NCBI RefSeq assembly: GCF_011043625.1
Contig: NZ_JAAKGT010000001.1
Coordinates: 372,001-436,000, forward strand
Length of the DNA stretch: 64,000 nucleotides
Direction: 5' to 3'
From: Caulobacter sp. 602-2
GTDB taxonomy: Bacteria > Pseudomonadota > Alphaproteobacteria > Caulobacterales > Caulobacteraceae
Shown: in pieces, positions 45,617-55,348 of the stretch
Numbering within the stretch: the stretch's first letter is position 1
Layout of the letters: each line of letters opens with the position of its first letter
The notes under the pieces: model-generated
The model's input: the letters and a program-made list of their open reading frames with translations, nothing else
Told to the model about the DNA's origin: nothing
The model's database searches: none
Position numbers and translations under genes: made by a program

Positions 45617-46981
45617 ATGAAACCGACCCAAATCCTGATGCTCGGGGCCGCGCTCGCGGCCCTGGGCGGATCCGCGTTCGCCCAGGCCGGCGCCCAGAAG
45701 CCAGAGCGTCCGCTGCGCCCCGAACCGGCGCCGGTGCAGGCGTCCGATCTGCCGGCCGTCCCGCCGACGCTCCTGCCGGAGCGGATCGTCCTGAACCTCA
45801 CCGCGGACCCGGCCCACGAGATGGCGGTGACCTGGCGCACCGCGCCGGGCCTCCTGGGCCATGTGGAGTACGCCGAGGCCGAGGACGGCCCCGACTTCAT
45901 CCAGAAGGCGGTGCGCATCGACGCCGTCACCGACGATGCGACGATCGCGGTGAGGGAGGATCCGGCGTTCAAGGCGGCCTATCACTCGGCGGTGCTCAAG
46001 GGGCTCAAGCCCGAGACCGTCTACGCCTACCGCGTCGGCGACGGCCGGCGCTGGTCCGAATGGCTGCAGTTCCGCACGGCGGCGACCACCGCCAAGCCGT
46101 TCACCTTCCTCTACATGGGCGACATGCAGAACAACATCCTCAGCGAGGCTTCGCGCACGATGAGGATGGCGTTCCGCAAGGCCGGAGACGCGGCCTTCGT
46201 CATCCACGCCGGCGACCTGATCAATCGCCACGACAGCGACAACGAGTGGGGCGAGTGGTTCGCGGCCGGCGGCTTCCTCTACGCCCAGACGCCGCAGATG
46301 CCGACGCCCGGCAATCACGAGTACGGCCGGGGGCCGGTGCTGAACCCGCAGTGGCGGCGCCAGTACACCTTGCCGGAAACGGGGCCCGCGGGCGTCGAGA
46401 AGCTGAAGGAGACGGCCTGGACCGTCGACTACCAGGGCCTTCGGCTGATCTCGGTCGATGCGCCGCTGTTCCACGGCGACGAGGCCATGCGAGCCGAGAT
46501 GGTGCGTTGGCTGGACGGCCTGCTGGCCGACAACCCCAATCGCTGGACGGCGCTGTTCCTGCACTTCCCGCTGTTCTCGATCGATCCCGACCGCGACAAC
46601 GAGCGGGTGCGCGACGCGCTCAAGCCCCTGATCGACAAGTACGGCGTGGATCTGGTGCTGCAGGCCCACGACCACGGCTATGCGCGCGGGGCCATCGGGA
46701 CCGGCGCGATGACCAACGCCGGACCGGGTCACACCTCCGACAAGGGGTCGACCTACGTGGTCTCGGTGGCGGGGCCGAAGATGTATCCGGTGGCCGACCT
46801 CAGCTGGGCTACGCGCTCGGCGTCGCGCACCCAGACCTTCCAGACGCTGGAGGTGTCGAAGGAGGCCGTGACCTATCGGGCCTTCACCGCGACGGGGCGC
46901 GAGCTGGACGCGTTCCGCCTGACCAAGGACGCCAAGGGCGTCGCGCGGATCAAGTCGCTGCCGGTCGACAGCGGCCGCTAG
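45617..46981 (+). CDS. Secreted purple acid phosphatase-like metallophosphoesterase
   Basis: About 454 residues from ATG 45617; the open frame upstream overlaps the receptor gene and is rejected. Signal peptide MLGAALAALGGSAFAQA. The N-terminal purple-acid-phosphatase-type FnIII domain (HEMAVTWRTAPG...GLKPETVYAYRVGDG) is followed by the metallophosphatase motifs: YMGDMQ, HAGDLINR, PGNHEYG, LHFPLF and QAHDHGYAR. It should release phosphate from esters in the periplasm or medium. It starts 11 bp after the receptor stop, so the two are co-expressed under FecI control. Confidence 0.9.
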   Translation: MKPTQILMLGAALAALGGSAFAQAGAQKPERPLRPEPAPVQASDLPAVPPTLLPERIVLNLTADPAHEMAVTWRTAPGLLGHVEYAEAEDGPDFIQKAVRIDAVTDDATIAVREDPAFKAAYHSAVLKGLKPETVYAYRVGDGRRWSEWLQFRTAATTAKPFTFLYMGDMQNNILSEASRTMRMAFRKAGDAAFVIHAGDLINRHDSDNEWGEWFAAGGFLYAQTPQMPTPGNHEYGRGPVLNPQWRRQYTLPETGPAGVEKLKETAWTVDYQGLRLISVDAPLFHGDEAMRAEMVRWLDGLLADNPNRWTALFLHFPLFSIDPDRDNERVRDALKPLIDKYGVDLVLQAHDHGYARGAIGTGAMTNAGPGHTSDKGSTYVVSVAGPKMYPVADLSWATRSASRTQTFQTLEVSKEAVTYRAFTATGRELDAFRLTKDAKGVARIKSLPVDSGR

Positions 46982-46991
46982 GCGAGGGTGA

Positions 46992-47028
46992 CGCGCCGAC
47001 GCCCGGGCCAGGCCCGCGCGTCGGCGCG
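46992..47028. terminator. Bidirectional terminator hairpin
   Basis: An 11-bp perfect stem, CGCGCCGACGC (46992-47002) with GCGTCGGCGCG (47018-47028), around a 15-base loop. It is between the convergent phosphatase gene (ends 46981) and peptidase gene (ends 47043). Confidence 0.7.
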
Positions 47029-47042
47029 ATCGGTCGTCGGGG

Positions 47043-48386
47043 CTATTTCGCGCCGGCGACCATCAGGATCTGCGCCATGGTGGTGGCGATGCTTTCCACG
47101 TCGCGGGCCTTGTTGACCTCCATGCCTTCCTCCAGCGAGTGGCCGCGGAAGGTCACGAAGCCGGCGCCCAGGGTGACGGCCGGCTTGCCCAGGCTCATGG
47201 GGATGTTGGCGTCGGTCGAGCCGGCCACGTAGCCCATGGGCTTGCCCAGGGCGTCGCCGACGGCCGCCAGCTGCTGCACGAAGGGCGAGTTGGCCGGGGT
47301 TTCGCCCACGGGGCGGTCGCCGACCATCTTGTTGTCCAGGCTGATCACGCCGCGCTTGGTCGAGCGGGCGGCGTTCTCGGCCTCGACGGCCTTGGGCAGG
47401 ATGGCGAGGTAGGCGTCCTCGACGGCCTTCAGCTCGGCCTTGCCGACCGAGCGCATGTCCACGGTCATCGACACCGCGAACGGGATCGAGTTGACCGAGG
47501 TGCCGCCCTCCAGCAGGCCGATGTTGTAGACCGTGCGCGGGTCGCTGGGGACCTTCAGCTCGCCGAACTGGCGGGCGGCGTCGGCCAGGGCGAATGCCGG
47601 GTTCACCGTGCCGAAGTCGCCCATGCTGTGGCCGCCCGGACCCTTGAAGGTGGTCTTGTAGCGCTTGGAGCCGACGCCGCCGTTGACGATCACGGTGGGG
47701 CCGCTGGGCTCCAGCGAGATGAAGGCGTCGATCTTGTCCTTGTACTTGCCCTTGAAGAACAGCTCCTTCATGCCGCGCAGGTCGCCGGGGCCTTCCTCGC
47801 CCACGTCGCCGACGAACAGGATGTCGCTCTTGGTCTGGATGTCGGCGGCGTTGATGGCGCGCAGGATGGCCAGGATCGAGCCCAGGCCCACGGTGTCGTC
47901 GCCGATGCCCGGGGCGTAGAGCTTGTCGCCCTCGCGGCGCACCTTCACGTCGGTGCTGGCCGGGAACACGGTGTCGAGGTGGGCGGCCACCACCAGCAGG
48001 CCGCCGCCGCCCGTGCCCTTGCGCAGGCCCATGACGTTGCCGGCCGCGTCGGTGTCGAGGTCGGTCAGTCCCTCCTTGGCCAGCATGGCCAGATAGGCCT
48101 TGCCCTTCTCGGCCTCGCCGAAGGGTGGGGCGGGGATTTCGGTCAGGGTGACGATGTCCTCGACCGTCTGCTCGTAGCCGGCCTCGAGGGTGGCCTTGGC
48201 CGCCTTGAAGGCCTTGGACGCCATCAGGGTCTTGGCCTGCTTGGTGTAGGGCGAGGTCGGCTGCGGCGGGCGCACGTTGCCGAAGTCGACCTGAGCGGCG
48301 GGCTTGGCGGCCTCCTGGGCCATGGCGGGCGCGGCGGCGGCGCAGAGGAGGGCGGCGAGGGCCGCCGAAGCGATGCGGGTTTTCAT
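47043..48386 (-). CDS. Secreted M20-family metallopeptidase
   Basis: A 447-residue enzyme with signal peptide (ASAALAALLCAAAAPAMAQ). M20 signatures: the first zinc-ligand pair AAHLDTVF (H136, D138), GIGDDTVG (D163/164) and the catalytic Glu in GDVGEEGPGD (E197/198), then GPGGHSMGDFGTVNP in the dimerisation domain. It probably cleaves di- or tripeptides, or acyl-amino acids, in the periplasm. It is 29 bp after the TonB receptor on the same strand, so a peptide or conjugate imported or trapped by that receptor is plausible. Confidence 0.9.
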   Translation of the reverse strand: MKTRIASAALAALLCAAAAPAMAQEAAKPAAQVDFGNVRPPQPTSPYTKQAKTLMASKAFKAAKATLEAGYEQTVEDIVTLTEIPAPPFGEAEKGKAYLAMLAKEGLTDLDTDAAGNVMGLRKGTGGGGLLVVAAHLDTVFPASTDVKVRREGDKLYAPGIGDDTVGLGSILAILRAINAADIQTKSDILFVGDVGEEGPGDLRGMKELFFKGKYKDKIDAFISLEPSGPTVIVNGGVGSKRYKTTFKGPGGHSMGDFGTVNPAFALADAARQFGELKVPSDPRTVYNIGLLEGGTSVNSIPFAVSMTVDMRSVGKAELKAVEDAYLAILPKAVEAENAARSTKRGVISLDNKMVGDRPVGETPANSPFVQQLAAVGDALGKPMGYVAGSTDANIPMSLGKPAVTLGAGFVTFRGHSLEEGMEVNKARDVESIATTMAQILMVAGAK

Positions 48387-48415
48387 GAAATGATCTCTGT
48401 ACTGAATGAGCGGGA

Positions 48416-50716
48416 TCAGAAAGTGCGGCGAACCATGACGCCCAGGGTGCGCGGGGTCAGGCTGACCACCTGGTCCAGGGCGCCGGCGGCCGAGGTGATC
48501 GAGACCGGGCCGACCGAGTTGGTCAGGTTCTGGGCGAAGGCGTAGGCGCCCCAGCCTTCACCCTCGACGCCCACGCGCGCGCCCACCACCGTGTAGGCCG
48601 GAACCTTCTCGTAGTAGACGTAGCTGGGACGGAACTGCGAGGCCGTGCCGCCGGTGTAGCTGGCGTCCAGGTGCACGAGGCCGTTGAGGCCTTCGCCGAC
48701 CGGCCAGGTGTAGTCGGCGTTCACCGAGCCGCTGAACTTCGGCACGAACGGCAGGCGGTCGCCCGCCAGGCCGGTCGAGCCCGAGACGGTCACCGATGAG
48801 TTGGTCATGTCCTCGGTCAGCTTGGCGTCGGAAACGCCGATGGCGCTGCTCAGGGTCAGGCCGGTCATCGGCCGCAGGGTGGTTTCCAGTTCGAAGCCGC
48901 GGATGCGGGCCGCGCCGGCGTTGGTGATGATGAAGAAGTTCGCGCCGACGTTCGCCTGGGCCTGAACCTGGATGTTGTCCCAGTCGATCTGGTAGGCCGA
49001 CAGGTTCACGGTCAGGCGACGGTCGAACCAGTCGCTCTTCACGCCCGCCTCGTAGTTCCACAGGCTGTCGGGGGCGAAGGCCACCAGGCCGGTGGTCAGG
49101 CCCGGGATGTTGTTGGCGCCGCCGGGACGGAAGCCCTTCGAGGCCTGGGCGTAGGCCATGATCGACTTGCTGAACTCGTAGTTGACGTTGACGCGCTGCA
49201 CCCAGCCCTTGGCGCTGGCGTCGACCTGGCTGAAGGCCGTGACCGGCGAGTTGGAGATCACGTTGCCGATCGTCACCGCGCCCGAGACGGTCTTGTCGTA
49301 GTCGAAGCGGCGGGCCCCGCCGGTCACCGTCAGGGCGTCGGTCACGTGGTAGGACAGTTCGCCGAAGAAGGCGGTCTGCTTGACGTCGTTGTCAATGTAG
49401 CGCGCGCCCAGGGCGTCGAACGGCTGGATGGCCATGCCGGTCGTGGCGTCGGCGCGGGTCTGGATGCTGTCGACGTGGTCCTTGCGGGTCTCGTAGTAGA
49501 CGCCGCCGGTCCAATCGAGCTTGTCTTCGAACAGGCTGCCGCTGGCGCGCAGTTCATGCGTCCAGGTTTCCAGGCTCATCGGCTGCCAAGAGACGGCCGG
49601 GCCGCGCGAGTCGGCCCAGGCGGTGTACTGCGACAGCTGGGCGCTGGAGCAAGTCGTGCCCGACAGGCCGAAGTAGCGGCCGCAGGCGGCGCTGCTGGCG
49701 CGGTTGTTGGCGATGTTGTTGGTCCAGTCGCTGTTCCGCAGCATCTTCCACTTGTAGTACGACGAGGTCGCCGTCAGCGTCGCGAAGTCCAGGTTCCATT
49801 CGGCCGTGACGTTGTAGAGCGCCAGCTTGGAGTTGCTCTGGGCGATGGTCTTGCGGTCCGACTTGTAGCGGCCGGCGGCGGCCGACCAGCTGGCCTGGCC
49901 GTCGACTTCCTCGTTCTGCAGGGCCGCCGTGGTGCGGATCGTCAGGTTCTCGGTCGGGGTGTAGGTCAGCATCAGGCGGCCGCCGCTGGCGGTCGAGCCG
50001 TTGATGTCCTGCTTGTTCAGCGGAACGCTGTCGACATAGCCGCCGCGCTGTTCGCGATAGAGCACAAGGCGCGCGCCCAGCTTGTCCTCGACCAGCGGCA
50101 CGTTGACCATGCCCTTGCCGTAGTAGCCGCCTTCGCCGCCCTTGGTGGTCGTCGCCTGGGCCTCGACCGCGCCGGCGTATTCGTTGGTGTCGGCCTTGTT
50201 GAAGATCACCCGCAGGGTGCCGCCCATCGAGCCCGAGCCATAGAGCGTACCCTGCGGGCCGCGCAGCACCTCGACGCGTTCGACGTCGAACAGGTTGATG
50301 TCGGGGGTGGTCGAGCCGGCGTCCTGGGTGGTGCCGGTCGGGCCGGTCAGCGGGGTTTCGTCGTAATAGAGGCCGGTCGTCGCTTCGCCGGCGCTGCGCA
50401 CGCCGCGCAGGGTGATGCGGCGGTTCGACGGCGTGCCGCCGTCCAGCGACAGGTTCGGCACCTGGCGGAAATAGTCGTTGATGCCTGTGGCGCCGATCCG
50501 GCTGAGCTGGGTCTCGCCGACGGCCGAGATGCTGAGCGGGGTGTCCTGCAGGCTGGTCGAGCGCTTCAGCGCGGTGACGATGATCTCGTCGACGGCGGCG
50601 TCCGGCGCCTCCTGGGCATGGGCGCTGGCGGCGGCCAGGGCGGCCAGGGCGGCCAGGGCGCTGGTGGCCAGGGCCGCGCGGCGGAAGGTGCGGAAGACAG
50701 TGCGGTTCAAGTTCAT
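48416..50716 (-). CDS. TonB-dependent receptor, no STN domain
   Basis: A 766-residue receptor: signal peptide about 1-34, TonB box DEIIVTA (about 43-49), plug (LKRSTSLQDTPLSISAVG, LRGPQGTLYGSGSMGGTLRV) and a barrel ending GVMVRRTF. With no STN domain it cannot signal through FecR. It leads an operon with the M20 peptidase, so control is from its own promoter. The receptor type (LRGPQGTLYG) is common for substrates larger than 600 Da such as peptides or glycans. Ligand unknown. Confidence 0.92.
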   Translation of the reverse strand: MNLNRTVFRTFRRAALATSALAALAALAAASAHAQEAPDAAVDEIIVTALKRSTSLQDTPLSISAVGETQLSRIGATGINDYFRQVPNLSLDGGTPSNRRITLRGVRSAGEATTGLYYDETPLTGPTGTTQDAGSTTPDINLFDVERVEVLRGPQGTLYGSGSMGGTLRVIFNKADTNEYAGAVEAQATTTKGGEGGYYGKGMVNVPLVEDKLGARLVLYREQRGGYVDSVPLNKQDINGSTASGGRLMLTYTPTENLTIRTTAALQNEEVDGQASWSAAAGRYKSDRKTIAQSNSKLALYNVTAEWNLDFATLTATSSYYKWKMLRNSDWTNNIANNRASSAACGRYFGLSGTTCSSAQLSQYTAWADSRGPAVSWQPMSLETWTHELRASGSLFEDKLDWTGGVYYETRKDHVDSIQTRADATTGMAIQPFDALGARYIDNDVKQTAFFGELSYHVTDALTVTGGARRFDYDKTVSGAVTIGNVISNSPVTAFSQVDASAKGWVQRVNVNYEFSKSIMAYAQASKGFRPGGANNIPGLTTGLVAFAPDSLWNYEAGVKSDWFDRRLTVNLSAYQIDWDNIQVQAQANVGANFFIITNAGAARIRGFELETTLRPMTGLTLSSAIGVSDAKLTEDMTNSSVTVSGSTGLAGDRLPFVPKFSGSVNADYTWPVGEGLNGLVHLDASYTGGTASQFRPSYVYYEKVPAYTVVGARVGVEGEGWGAYAFAQNLTNSVGPVSITSAAGALDQVVSLTPRTLGVMVRRTF

Positions 50717-50956
50717 CCCCTTCGTTGAGGACCGGCCAGAAGCTCGGTTCCGGGCCGCAAGACGGGCGAGGGGAAAGCGCCCTTACGACTTTTTTCACTT
50801 TCGGGCGTCGGTTTGCGCGCCTGGTCAAGCTGCACGCAAATTGGGCGCATGCTGATCAAATGGGCGGCGCGCGGCCGAAACTCCGGTCTCGGCGCCGGTT
50901 CGGCCATCGCCTGGCGGCGAAGTTCGAATAGCCCGGCCCCAGAGCGGGAGAACGAG

Positions 50957-51496
50957 GTGTCGGTACAGTCCGCGTTCAGTCAGGCGACGATCGCCCAGGC
51001 CCGGCCGGGCGATATCGACCAGGTCGTGCGCCGGCACGAGGGAATGCTGCGCCGGTTCATCGCCCTGCGCATCGGCGGCGGGGCCGATGTCGACGACCTG
51101 GTGCACGAAGTGTTCGTGCGCTTCGCCCGTCGCCCGCCTGACGAGAGCGTCGAGCGGCTGGATTCCTATCTCTTCCAGACCGCCGCCAACCTGATCCGGG
51201 ACCGCGCCCGCCGCCAGCAGGTGCGCCGTCTGGCCGCTCCCGAGATCGAGGATGACGCCGCCGCCCAGGCGCCGGCGACGCCCGAACAGACGCTGATCGA
51301 CCGCGAGACCCTGACGGAGGTCCGTCGCGCCCTGGCCGATCTTCCCGAACGTACTCGCCACGTGTTCTTGCTTTACCGGATCGACGGACTGCGGCATCAG
51401 GCCATCGCCGACGCCCTGGGGGTGTCGATCAGCACCGTGGAGAAGGACGTGCGCAGGGCCATGGCCCACCTGACCCGACGGGTTCGCCGTCCATGA
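50957..51496 (+). CDS. ECF sigma factor, FecI-like (set 2)
   Basis: About 179 residues from GTG 50957, with GCGGGAGAA upstream; an open frame from 50813 lacks sigma character in its first 48 residues. Region 2: DVDDLVHEVFVRFAR, YLFQTAANLIRDRARR. Region 4: DLPERTRHVFLLYRIDGLRHQAIADALGVSISTVEKDVRRAM. It overlaps the following fecR gene by 4 bp. Divergent from the receptor at 48416. Confidence 0.9.
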   Translation: MSVQSAFSQATIAQARPGDIDQVVRRHEGMLRRFIALRIGGGADVDDLVHEVFVRFARRPPDESVERLDSYLFQTAANLIRDRARRQQVRRLAAPEIEDDAAAQAPATPEQTLIDRETLTEVRRALADLPERTRHVFLLYRIDGLRHQAIADALGVSISTVEKDVRRAMAHLTRRVRRP

Positions 51497-52506
51497 GCCT
51501 CGTTCCCGCCAATGACGGCCTGGCCGACGTCTACGACGCCGCGGCCGACTGGCACGAGCGTCGGCGCGCGCCCGGCTGGAGCGTCGCGGACGAAGCCGCG
51601 CTCACCGCCTGGCTGGAGGCCGGCGCCGATCATGTCGACGCCTACGCGGCCATGGCCGAGGTCGAGGCCGTGCTCGACGACGCGGTCGCCGCCGGCGGCC
51701 TGGAGCGCGAGATGGCCCAGGCCCGCGCGGCCTTCGGCCAGGGCAGGGCCCGCCGTTCTCGCCGAAACCTGGCCTTGATGGCGGCCGGCCTGGCCGGCGT
51801 GGCCGTACTGGCGGGCCTGGGCGGTCTGGCCTGGATGGGCGCCGGGACGTCCGAACAGAGCTTCGCCGCCGCGCCGGGCCAGCGCAGCGCCGTGGTGCTG
51901 GCCGATGGCTCGCACGTGGTGCTCGACGGCGGCGCGCGGCTGACCGCCCGCATCGGCCGGGGCTCCAGGAACATCTTCCTCAGGGATGGGCGGGCCTTCT
52001 TCGACGTCGCCCATGACCCGTCGCGTCCGTTCGAGGTCAGCGGCGGCGGCCACGTGGTGCGTGCGCTCGGCACGGCCTTCGAGGTCGACCTGGCGCCGAA
52101 CGCGCAGGCCTATCGCGTCGCGCTGCTGCGCGGACGGGTGCGGGTCAGCGGCCAGGCCGCCCCCGTCGAACTGACGCCGGGCCAGATGCTGGCGGCCGAC
52201 GGGCAGGGGCGCGAGACGGTTTCGGCCGCCGACGTCGCGGCCGCCACGGCCTGGCGCGACGGCCGACTGCTGCTCAAGGGCGACGCGCTTTCCGACGCCG
52301 CCGCCGAGATCAATCGCCGGGGCGGACGCCGGATCGTCGTGCGTGGCTCGGCCAAGGACCTCAAGGTCAGCGGCGCCTTTGGCAGCGACGATCCGCTGGC
52401 CTTCGCCCGCGCGGTGGCCGTGATCCACGGTCTGACGGTCGGCGAGGCCGCCGACGGATCGATCGTGCTGTCTCCGGCCAAGGACACCGGTGCGACGGCG
52501 GACTAG
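51493..52506 (+). CDS. FecR-like anti-sigma factor (set 2)
   Basis: A 337-residue inner-membrane protein: DUF4880-like N-terminus (ADWHERRRAPGWSVADEAA), one transmembrane helix (LMAAGLAGVAVLAGLGGLAW), periplasmic FecR core (VVLADGSHVVLDGGARLTAR, RALGTAFEVDL) and a C-terminal STN-like module (DALSDAAAEINRRGGRRIVV). It overlaps the receptor gene by 17 bp (stop 52506, receptor start 52490), a stricter coupling than in set 1. Confidence 0.9.
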   Translation: MSLVPANDGLADVYDAAADWHERRRAPGWSVADEAALTAWLEAGADHVDAYAAMAEVEAVLDDAVAAGGLEREMAQARAAFGQGRARRSRRNLALMAAGLAGVAVLAGLGGLAWMGAGTSEQSFAAAPGQRSAVVLADGSHVVLDGGARLTARIGRGSRNIFLRDGRAFFDVAHDPSRPFEVSGGGHVVRALGTAFEVDLAPNAQAYRVALLRGRVRVSGQAAPVELTPGQMLAADGQGRETVSAADVAAATAWRDGRLLLKGDALSDAAAEINRRGGRRIVVRGSAKDLKVSGAFGSDDPLAFARAVAVIHGLTVGEAADGSIVLSPAKDTGATAD

Positions 52507-55060
52507 CCGCGCGGCGCCGGCCCTGGCGGCCGTGGTGCTGCTGGCGCAGGCCCCGGCGGTCCTGGCGGCTCCCCTTCGTTTCGACGTCCAGGCGGGACCG
52601 CTCGAAGGAGCCTTGCAAGCCTATGCCGAGCAGACCGGCGTCGATGTGCTGTTCGCGCCCCAGGCCGTGGCCGGCCGCCGGTCCGGCGGCGGGCGGGCCG
52701 TGGCCGAACCGGAAGAGGCCTTGAAGCGCCTGCTGAAAGGCAGCGGGCTCACCGCGCGCCGCATCGGCCCGCGCGCCTTCGCCGTCGCCCCGGTCGCGCC
52801 GTCGTCGCGGATGGTCGACCGAACGCCAGAGGCGCGTGAACCCGCTACGAAGGTCGAGGGCGTCGCGCCGCTGGACGCGGTGCTGGTCCAGGCGCGACGC
52901 CGCGAAGAGCGGCTGATCGACGTGCCGGCCTCGGTCGCCGCCGTTTCGGCCGCTGATCTGGAACGCTTGGGCGGCGACGGGATGCTGGCCTTGAGGCAGG
53001 CGGCCCTGGGGCTGACGGCCGCCGGCCAGGTATCGGTCGAGACGCCGACCCTGGTGATCCGCGGCCAGCGGCGAGCCACGGCCGGCGATTCCGCGCTGTC
53101 GGTGATCACCTATGTCAACGAGGCGCCGCTGCCCAACAACGGTTCGATCCTGCCCTCGTTCGACCTGGCGGAAGTGCAGGTGCTGCGCGGTCCGCAAGGC
53201 GTTCTGTTCGGCCGCAACACCACCGGCGGCGCCCTGCTGATCCAGACCAACGAGCCGGGGCGCGGGGCCTATGCCCGCATCGCGACCGGATCCTATCGCC
53301 TGCGCGAGATCGAGGCGGCGGCCGACCTGACGGATGAGGGCGCGCCTGTTGCCGCCCGCCTGGCCGTCTACGGGCTCAAGCGCGACGGGCTGGTCGAGAA
53401 CCTCGGCGTCGGCGGCGACCTGGATGATCGCGATCAGGTCGGACTGCGACTGTCACTGGCGTGGAAGGCGAAGGGGCCGCTGTCGGCGCTGCTGGTGCTG
53501 GACGGCTTTCGGGCCTGGGAGACGGGCAGCGCGGCGATCCTGTCGGGGACCTATCCCAATCCGCCGGATGTCACCGGCGGCGGCAACGGCCGCACGTCCG
53601 AGGCCGCGCCCTATTTCGACTGTGGCGCGGCGGGCTGCGACATCGACATCGCCCTGGCCCGCCAGAGGGTGCGGGGCATACGGGCCACCGACATCGATCT
53701 TCCCCCGCGTTCGGATCGCCGCAACGACGGCGCCACCCTGCGGCTCGACTGGCGCGAGGGCGGGCTCGACGTCCGCTCGGTCACCGCCTATCGGCGCAGC
53801 GTGCTAGACAGCGCCCTCGACAGCGACGGCTCGCCGCTGCCGTTGAACCAGCTGGTCCGACACATCGACCTTGGCCAGTTCACGCAGGAGGTGCGGGCCA
53901 GCCGGGCCGGGCAGGGCGGCGCCTGGCAGGCGGGGCTGTTCTACATGTCCACCGCGCCGGTCGGCGTGCAGCGATCGCTGTGGGCCAGCGTGGTGACTCC
54001 CTCCAATCCGGCCAGGGTCGAGTTCCAGTACCGGCGTGGCGAGAGCCTGGCCGGCTTCGTCGACGCCACCCGGCGGCTGGGCGCGGGCTTCGAGCTGGAG
54101 GCGGGGCTGCGCTACACGCGCGACGTTTCCAGCGCCTGCCTGGTGCGGGTCGCAGCGCCGGTCGCCGACATCAGCGAGGCGGCCTGCGGCGAGGCGGGGC
54201 GCGCCCAATCCTCGGCTCCGACCTGGACCCTGGGCCTGACCTGGCGGGGGCGCCCGAACCTGACGCTCTACGCCGTCACCCGTCGCGGCTATCGGGCCGG
54301 CGGCGTCAATGCGCCCAACTTCGGACCGTTGCTGGAGGCCTATCAGGTCTATGCGCCCGAAAGCCTGACCGACCTGGAGCTGGGCCTGAAATGGGTCGGC
54401 GGCGCGGGCGATTGGCGCCATCGCGTCGACGCGGCCCTGTTCCGGGGCTGGTCGCGCGACATCCAGCGCGCCCTGTTTCCGGCCGAAAACTTCGATGGCG
54501 ACGGGATCGCCGCCAACGATCCGCCCAGCCTGATCATCAACGCCGGCTCGGCGCGGATCAGCGGCCTGGAACTGGGTTGGCGAGGCCAGCGGGGCCAGCG
54601 CCTGACCCTGTCGGCGTCGGCGACGCTGACGCAGGCGCGGTTCAAGACCCTGACCGTGCCGGCGCTGCTGGCGGCGCTGACCCCGACCGATCCCGCCTCG
54701 CTGCGCTTTTCCTATTCGCCGCCCTACACCGCGCGGCTGGCCGCCGACTGGCGCGCGGTCGAGTCCGAGCGCTTCGGGCGCTGGACGCTTTGGGCCGACG
54801 TCTTCCAGAGCGGCCGCGTGCGCTATGTCGAGCGGGCCCGCGACAGTAACGGGATGCAGGGCGCCTTCGCGGTCGCCAGCGCGGGCCTAGCCATGCAGCC
54901 GGCCGGCCGCGACGACCTGACCCTTTCGCTGGCGGTGCGAAACCTGTTCGACGAGGTCTATGCGGCCGGCGGCGGGGCGATCACACCGGCGGTGACCGCC
55001 ACGTCGCTCATCTATGGCGAGCCCCGCACTATCGAGGCGGCCGTCAGACGGCGCTTCTGA
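52490..55060 (+). CDS. TonB-dependent transducer receptor with STN domain (set 2)
   Basis: An 856-residue receptor from GTG 52490. Signal peptide about 1-26, STN domain about 29-101 (LRFDVQAGPLEGALQAYAEQTG), TonB box near LDAVLVQAR (128-136), plug (VLRGPQGVLFGRNTTGGALL), then the barrel ending TIEAAVRRRF. The plug signature is the iron-siderophore-like RGPQGxLFGRNTTGGA type. It probably senses and imports its own ligand and activates the sigma factor through FecR. Starts inside the fecR 3' end. Confidence 0.9.
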   Translation: MRRRTSRAAPALAAVVLLAQAPAVLAAPLRFDVQAGPLEGALQAYAEQTGVDVLFAPQAVAGRRSGGGRAVAEPEEALKRLLKGSGLTARRIGPRAFAVAPVAPSSRMVDRTPEAREPATKVEGVAPLDAVLVQARRREERLIDVPASVAAVSAADLERLGGDGMLALRQAALGLTAAGQVSVETPTLVIRGQRRATAGDSALSVITYVNEAPLPNNGSILPSFDLAEVQVLRGPQGVLFGRNTTGGALLIQTNEPGRGAYARIATGSYRLREIEAAADLTDEGAPVAARLAVYGLKRDGLVENLGVGGDLDDRDQVGLRLSLAWKAKGPLSALLVLDGFRAWETGSAAILSGTYPNPPDVTGGGNGRTSEAAPYFDCGAAGCDIDIALARQRVRGIRATDIDLPPRSDRRNDGATLRLDWREGGLDVRSVTAYRRSVLDSALDSDGSPLPLNQLVRHIDLGQFTQEVRASRAGQGGAWQAGLFYMSTAPVGVQRSLWASVVTPSNPARVEFQYRRGESLAGFVDATRRLGAGFELEAGLRYTRDVSSACLVRVAAPVADISEAACGEAGRAQSSAPTWTLGLTWRGRPNLTLYAVTRRGYRAGGVNAPNFGPLLEAYQVYAPESLTDLELGLKWVGGAGDWRHRVDAALFRGWSRDIQRALFPAENFDGDGIAANDPPSLIINAGSARISGLELGWRGQRGQRLTLSASATLTQARFKTLTVPALLAALTPTDPASLRFSYSPPYTARLAADWRAVESERFGRWTLWADVFQSGRVRYVERARDSNGMQGAFAVASAGLAMQPAGRDDLTLSLAVRNLFDEVYAAGGGAITPAVTATSLIYGEPRTIEAAVRRRF

Positions 55061-55321
55061 CCACGAGCGGAGATTCTCGGGTCTCGCACCCTCAGGTCGC
55101 TTTTTTCGCACCGGCTCGCGGATTGATTGGTCTCAGGAAGACGCGCCTCAAAAAATGGGCTGAGCCCGCCGACGGCGCGGAGGACCTCCTCGATCGTCGT
55201 CTAGCCCTTGCGGTAAGCGGTTTCCCTTCGGTCATGCCCGCACACGTCATGGCCCTGTCGTCGTGCGTATTTCCGCCTGACATCCAAATGTAGCGCGCGT
55301 GTCACGACGCCGCCCTAAGCG

Positions 55322-55343
55322 CCCCTCGCGTTTGCAAGAGGGG
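55322..55343 (+). promoter_or_regulatory. Possible ribosome-site-sequestering hairpin
   Basis: CCCCTC (55322-55327) pairs with GAGGGG (55338-55343) across a 10-base loop. GAGGGG is the Shine-Dalgarno, 5 bases before the receptor ATG at 55349. If folded, the site would be hidden. The rest of the 288-bp gap from 55061 shows no gene; promoter not assigned. Confidence 0.4.
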
Positions 55344-55348
55344 TCCAG

